From contig CALZLE010000142.1 of assembly GCA_945788205.1 (NCBI GenBank), forward strand, positions 1 through 8,269: a stretch of DNA of 8,269 nucleotides, given 5' to 3'. The notes below the pieces were generated by a model that saw only the letters and a program-made list of their open reading frames with translations, searched no databases and was not told the DNA's origin. The stretch is from an uncultured Desulfuromonadales bacterium. GTDB taxonomy: Bacteria > Desulfobacterota > Desulfuromonadia > Desulfuromonadales > Geopsychrobacteraceae. Made by a program: the position numbers and the translations under genes. The first letter of the stretch is position 1. Every line of letters starts with the position of its first letter. Below are positions 6,001-8,269 of the stretch, piece after piece.

Positions 6001-8172
6001 ATGAAAAGCATCTTCGGTTCCTTTAGTCTGCAGAAAAAACTTTTAGGTTCCTTCTCATTTGTGGCGCTGATCTGCCTGCTGGTCGGTTTGGCTGGCTGGT
6101 GGGGCAACACACAACTAAATGAGAACTTAACGGCGATCAGTCAGAATGATGTGCCAGCCTTGGAAGCGATTCTGACCCTTAGTTCTTCCCTGCAGGCAAT
6201 GAAAAGTTCTGAACGGACCTTGCTGGATGGGACTCTCTCCCAAGAGCAGCGGCAAAAAGAGTATGCACTGATAGAAAAAGCCCGCAGCAATGCAGAGCAG
6301 GCCATCGCGACGGTCAACTCTTTTGAACTGCAGGGAAATCAAGCCGAAACCTGGCGGAGCTTCAGCAAAGAGTGGAAAAGCTGGCTTGCAGAACTGCAGG
6401 CTTTCCTGAATTATTCCAAACAATATGATGCCGCGCAGATAAATAATCCGGCCGTACTCGCCCTGCAAGCCCAAAAGATGCTCTCCTCATACCAGAGTTG
6501 GGCCATCCAGCTCAGTGAAAACATCATGGATGCCGTTGACATCTCGGTCGAAACAGATCCACTGAAAACCAAGATCGGTCAATGGGCGCAACAGCTCGAA
6601 AGCCAGAACAGCACCATTATTGAGGCCCGCGACGGGTTGCTGAAACAGCTTGATACCGTTGGACAATCGATGGTTATGATCACCGATTATTTTGAGATTG
6701 ACGAGCCTGAGTTGGCCCAGGAAATATTTTCACTCGAAATAAAACCGAGTGTTCTGGGGGTGGAAGGATCGATCAAAAAAGTCCTGCAACCGATTGAAGA
6801 GGCCCTGAAGACCCAGAAAATCATGCAGACGCATTCGTTAACCGTCTCTGCCCCGGTACTTGATCAGGCTCAGGATAAATTGTCGAAAGTTGTCGCAGCG
6901 GCAAGACAATCGATGTCGGAAAGCTCTGAGCAGGCCTCCAACACTGCGGGTCAGATCTCGACGTTTCTCTGGATAACTATTGCTGCCGGAATTCTCTGCG
7001 CCGTAACGCTCGGGGTGTTCCTGACCAGAAGTATCACCGGCCCATTGGCCCAAACCGTCTCGATGCTCGAAGAACTGGAACATGGGCACATCGACAGGCG
7101 CCTGAATCTGAACCGAAGTGACGAAATCGGCCGCATGGCCGATGCCATGGACCGCTTTGCCGACAACCTGCAAAATGAGATCGTCACGCCGCTGCAGCAA
7201 TTGGCGCAAGGGGACCTGACCTTTGAGGCCAACCCGCGCGATGAGCGGGATGCCCTGCGCAGCGCTTTGCAACAGCTCGGAATCGACTTCAACCAGATGA
7301 TCGGCCAGATCCTGGACTCCAGTGAACAGATCAGCTCCGGCAGCAGTCAGGTTGCCGATACCGGCCAGTCTCTATCCCAGGGAGCCACCAATGCGGCCTC
7401 ATCGCTGGAAGAGATCACCAGTTCAATGACCGAAATCGGCGCACAGACCGCTCAGAGCGCTGAGAATGCCAGTCAGGCAAACAAACTGGCAACCGATGCG
7501 GCCAAGGCGGCCGAAAACGGCAATCAGCAGATGAACCAGATGGTTTCCGCCATGAACGAAATCAATGCCTCAGGCCAGAGCATCAGCAAGATCATCAAAG
7601 TCATCGACGAAATCGCCTTCCAGACGAACCTACTGGCATTGAACGCCGCCGTTGAAGCGGCCCGGGCCGGCCAGCATGGCAAAGGCTTTGCGGTGGTCGC
7701 TGAAGAGGTTCGCAATCTGGCAGCACGTAGTGCTAAAGCGGCCAGTGAAACGGCCGAACTGATCGAAGGCTCGGTCGAAAAAACAGTCAATGGTACTCAG
7801 ATCGCCGAGCGAACAGCCGAATCATTGCAGGATATCGTCGGGGCAATTGCCAAGGTCGATGATCTGCTCAACGAGATCGCAGCTGCCAGCCGCGAGCAGG
7901 CCAGTGGCGTTTCGCAGGTCAACCTCGGGTTGCAGCAGATCGATCAAGGTATTCAACAGAACACCTCCACCGCTGAAGAAAGTGCTGCAACCAGCGCGGA
8001 ACTTTCCAGTCAGGCGATGCAACTGCAACAGATGCTGCAGCGTTTTACCCTAAAGCAAAGGGACTTCGGACAAACATTTGTGGCACCACCGGCAGATGAC
8101 GAATCATCACAGCCTGAGCTCAGTTGGACTAACCTTCCGGAGCAAAGCGATGAGGTGTTAACTCTCGATTAA
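6001..8172 (+). CDS. Methyl-accepting chemotaxis protein with large periplasmic helical sensor
   Basis: This is a 723-residue transmembrane chemoreceptor that would control CheA/CheW and so flagellar switching. Domains in order: short cytoplasmic N-terminus; TM1 at about 14-34; periplasmic sensor at about 35-319, predicted all-helical, roughly twice the size of a four-helix-bundle domain and reminiscent of the helical bimodular (HBM) type; TM2 at about 320-342; HAMP at about 343-395 ([13 protein letters not shown] at 374-386); a second HAMP-like stretch at about 396-430 ([19 protein letters not shown]); and the cytoplasmic signalling hairpin at about 430-685. The conserved tip is [20 protein letters not shown] at 535-554, followed by [18 protein letters not shown]. 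Glutamine/glutamate-rich candidate methylation segments flank it (for example [10 protein letters not shown], and [13 protein letters not shown]). The acidic tail ends in EVLTLD and lacks the CheR-binding NWETF-type pentapeptide. The ribosome binding site is a modest AAGGG. The ligand cannot be told from sequence. Confidence 0.95.
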   Translation: MKSIFGSFSLQKKLLGSFSFVALICLLVGLAGWWGNTQLNENLTAISQNDVPALEAILTLSSSLQAMKSSERTLLDGTLSQEQRQKEYALIEKARSNAEQAIATVNSFELQGNQAETWRSFSKEWKSWLAELQAFLNYSKQYDAAQINNPAVLALQAQKMLSSYQSWAIQLSENIMDAVDISVETDPLKTKIGQWAQQLESQNSTIIEARDGLLKQLDTVGQSMVMITDYFEIDEPELAQEIFSLEIKPSVLGVEGSIKKVLQPIEEALKTQKIMQTHSLTVSAPVLDQAQDKLSKVVAAARQSMSESSEQASNTAGQISTFLWITIAAGILCAVTLGVFLTRSITGPLAQTVSMLEELEHGHIDRRLNLNRSDEIGRMADAMDRFADNLQNEIVTPLQQLAQGDLTFEANPRDERDALRSALQQLGIDFNQMIGQILDSSEQISSGSSQVADTGQSLSQGATNAASSLEEITSSMTEIGAQTAQSAENASQANKLATDAAKAAENGNQQMNQMVSAMNEINASGQSISKIIKVIDEIAFQTNLLALNAAVEAARAGQHGKGFAVVAEEVRNLAARSAKAASETAELIEGSVEKTVNGTQIAERTAESLQDIVGAIAKVDDLLNEIAAASREQASGVSQVNLGLQQIDQGIQQNTSTAEESAATSAELSSQAMQLQQMLQRFTLKQRDFGQTFVAPPADDESSQPELSWTNLPEQSDEVLTLD

Positions 8173-8197
8173 AGGTTAAACAACCTTGCAACTGATT

Positions 8198-8235
8198 AAA
8201 AAGCGCACCTCGTGTTGGTGCGCTTTTTTTGTTTT
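8198..8235 (+). terminator. Rho-independent terminator after the chemoreceptor gene
   Basis: AAAAAGCGCACC (8198-8209) pairs perfectly with GGTGCGCTTTTT (8217-8228) around a seven-base loop, and the T-run continues to 8230, then GTTTTT. It lies 26 bases after the stop codon. The A-run on the left arm gives five Ts on the other strand, so it could also terminate a convergent transcript from the right. A smaller hairpin, AAGGTT-AACCTT at 8172-8187, precedes it. The last 34 bases (8236-8269) hold a short CGCT-AGCG repeat and a TTGACA at the edge but no identifiable gene. Confidence 0.93.
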
Positions 8236-8269
8236 TCTACACGCTAGCCAGCGCACTCTATTTTGACAG

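Overview
The window looks like chromosomal DNA of a motile, Gram-negative bacterium. The best guess is the Desulfuromonadales/Geobacter group of former deltaproteobacteria. This rests on the flgB-flgC-fliE-fliF order, a sigma-54-type promoter in front of the flagellar genes, a large secreted TPR protein in the same operon, and a stand-alone PstS-like binding protein beside a chemoreceptor. The taxonomic call is inference; no rRNA or other marker gene is present. I see no mobile element, CRISPR array, tRNA or rRNA, and no frameshifted gene.

Left part (1-4741, all minus strand) is one tightly packed operon, read from right to left. It starts with an 801-residue secreted protein (signal peptide, AMIN-like beta domain, then TPR-type helical repeats), followed by flgB and flgC (proximal rod), fliE (rod/MS-ring junction) and fliF (MS ring, cut by the window edge after 355 codons). 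Gaps are 45, 15, 9 and 50 bp, and flgB, flgC, fliE and fliF each have a recognisable ribosome binding site, as does the first gene. A good -24/-12 (sigma-54) promoter lies about 45 bp upstream of the first gene. The rod/MS-ring genes encode the earliest axial and membrane parts of the flagellar basal body. The first gene is the unusual member: its location and architecture suggest a periplasmic scaffold or assembly factor, comparable to PflA of Campylobacter/Helicobacter motors.

Middle (4742-5131) is a 390-bp AT-rich divergent intergenic region. It holds the minus-strand sigma-54 promoter, a weak sigma-70-like candidate facing right, two bulged inverted repeats and several AACTATC-like words that may be operators.

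Right part (5132-8269, plus strand) holds a small PstS-family periplasmic binding protein, an intergenic 12-bp perfect hairpin without a T-tract, and a 723-residue methyl-accepting chemotaxis protein with a large periplasmic helical sensor domain, ending at a strong intrinsic terminator. The binding protein and chemoreceptor may be co-transcribed and might act together in ligand sensing. If so, the window joins a flagellar basal-body operon with a sensory module that would steer the same flagella.
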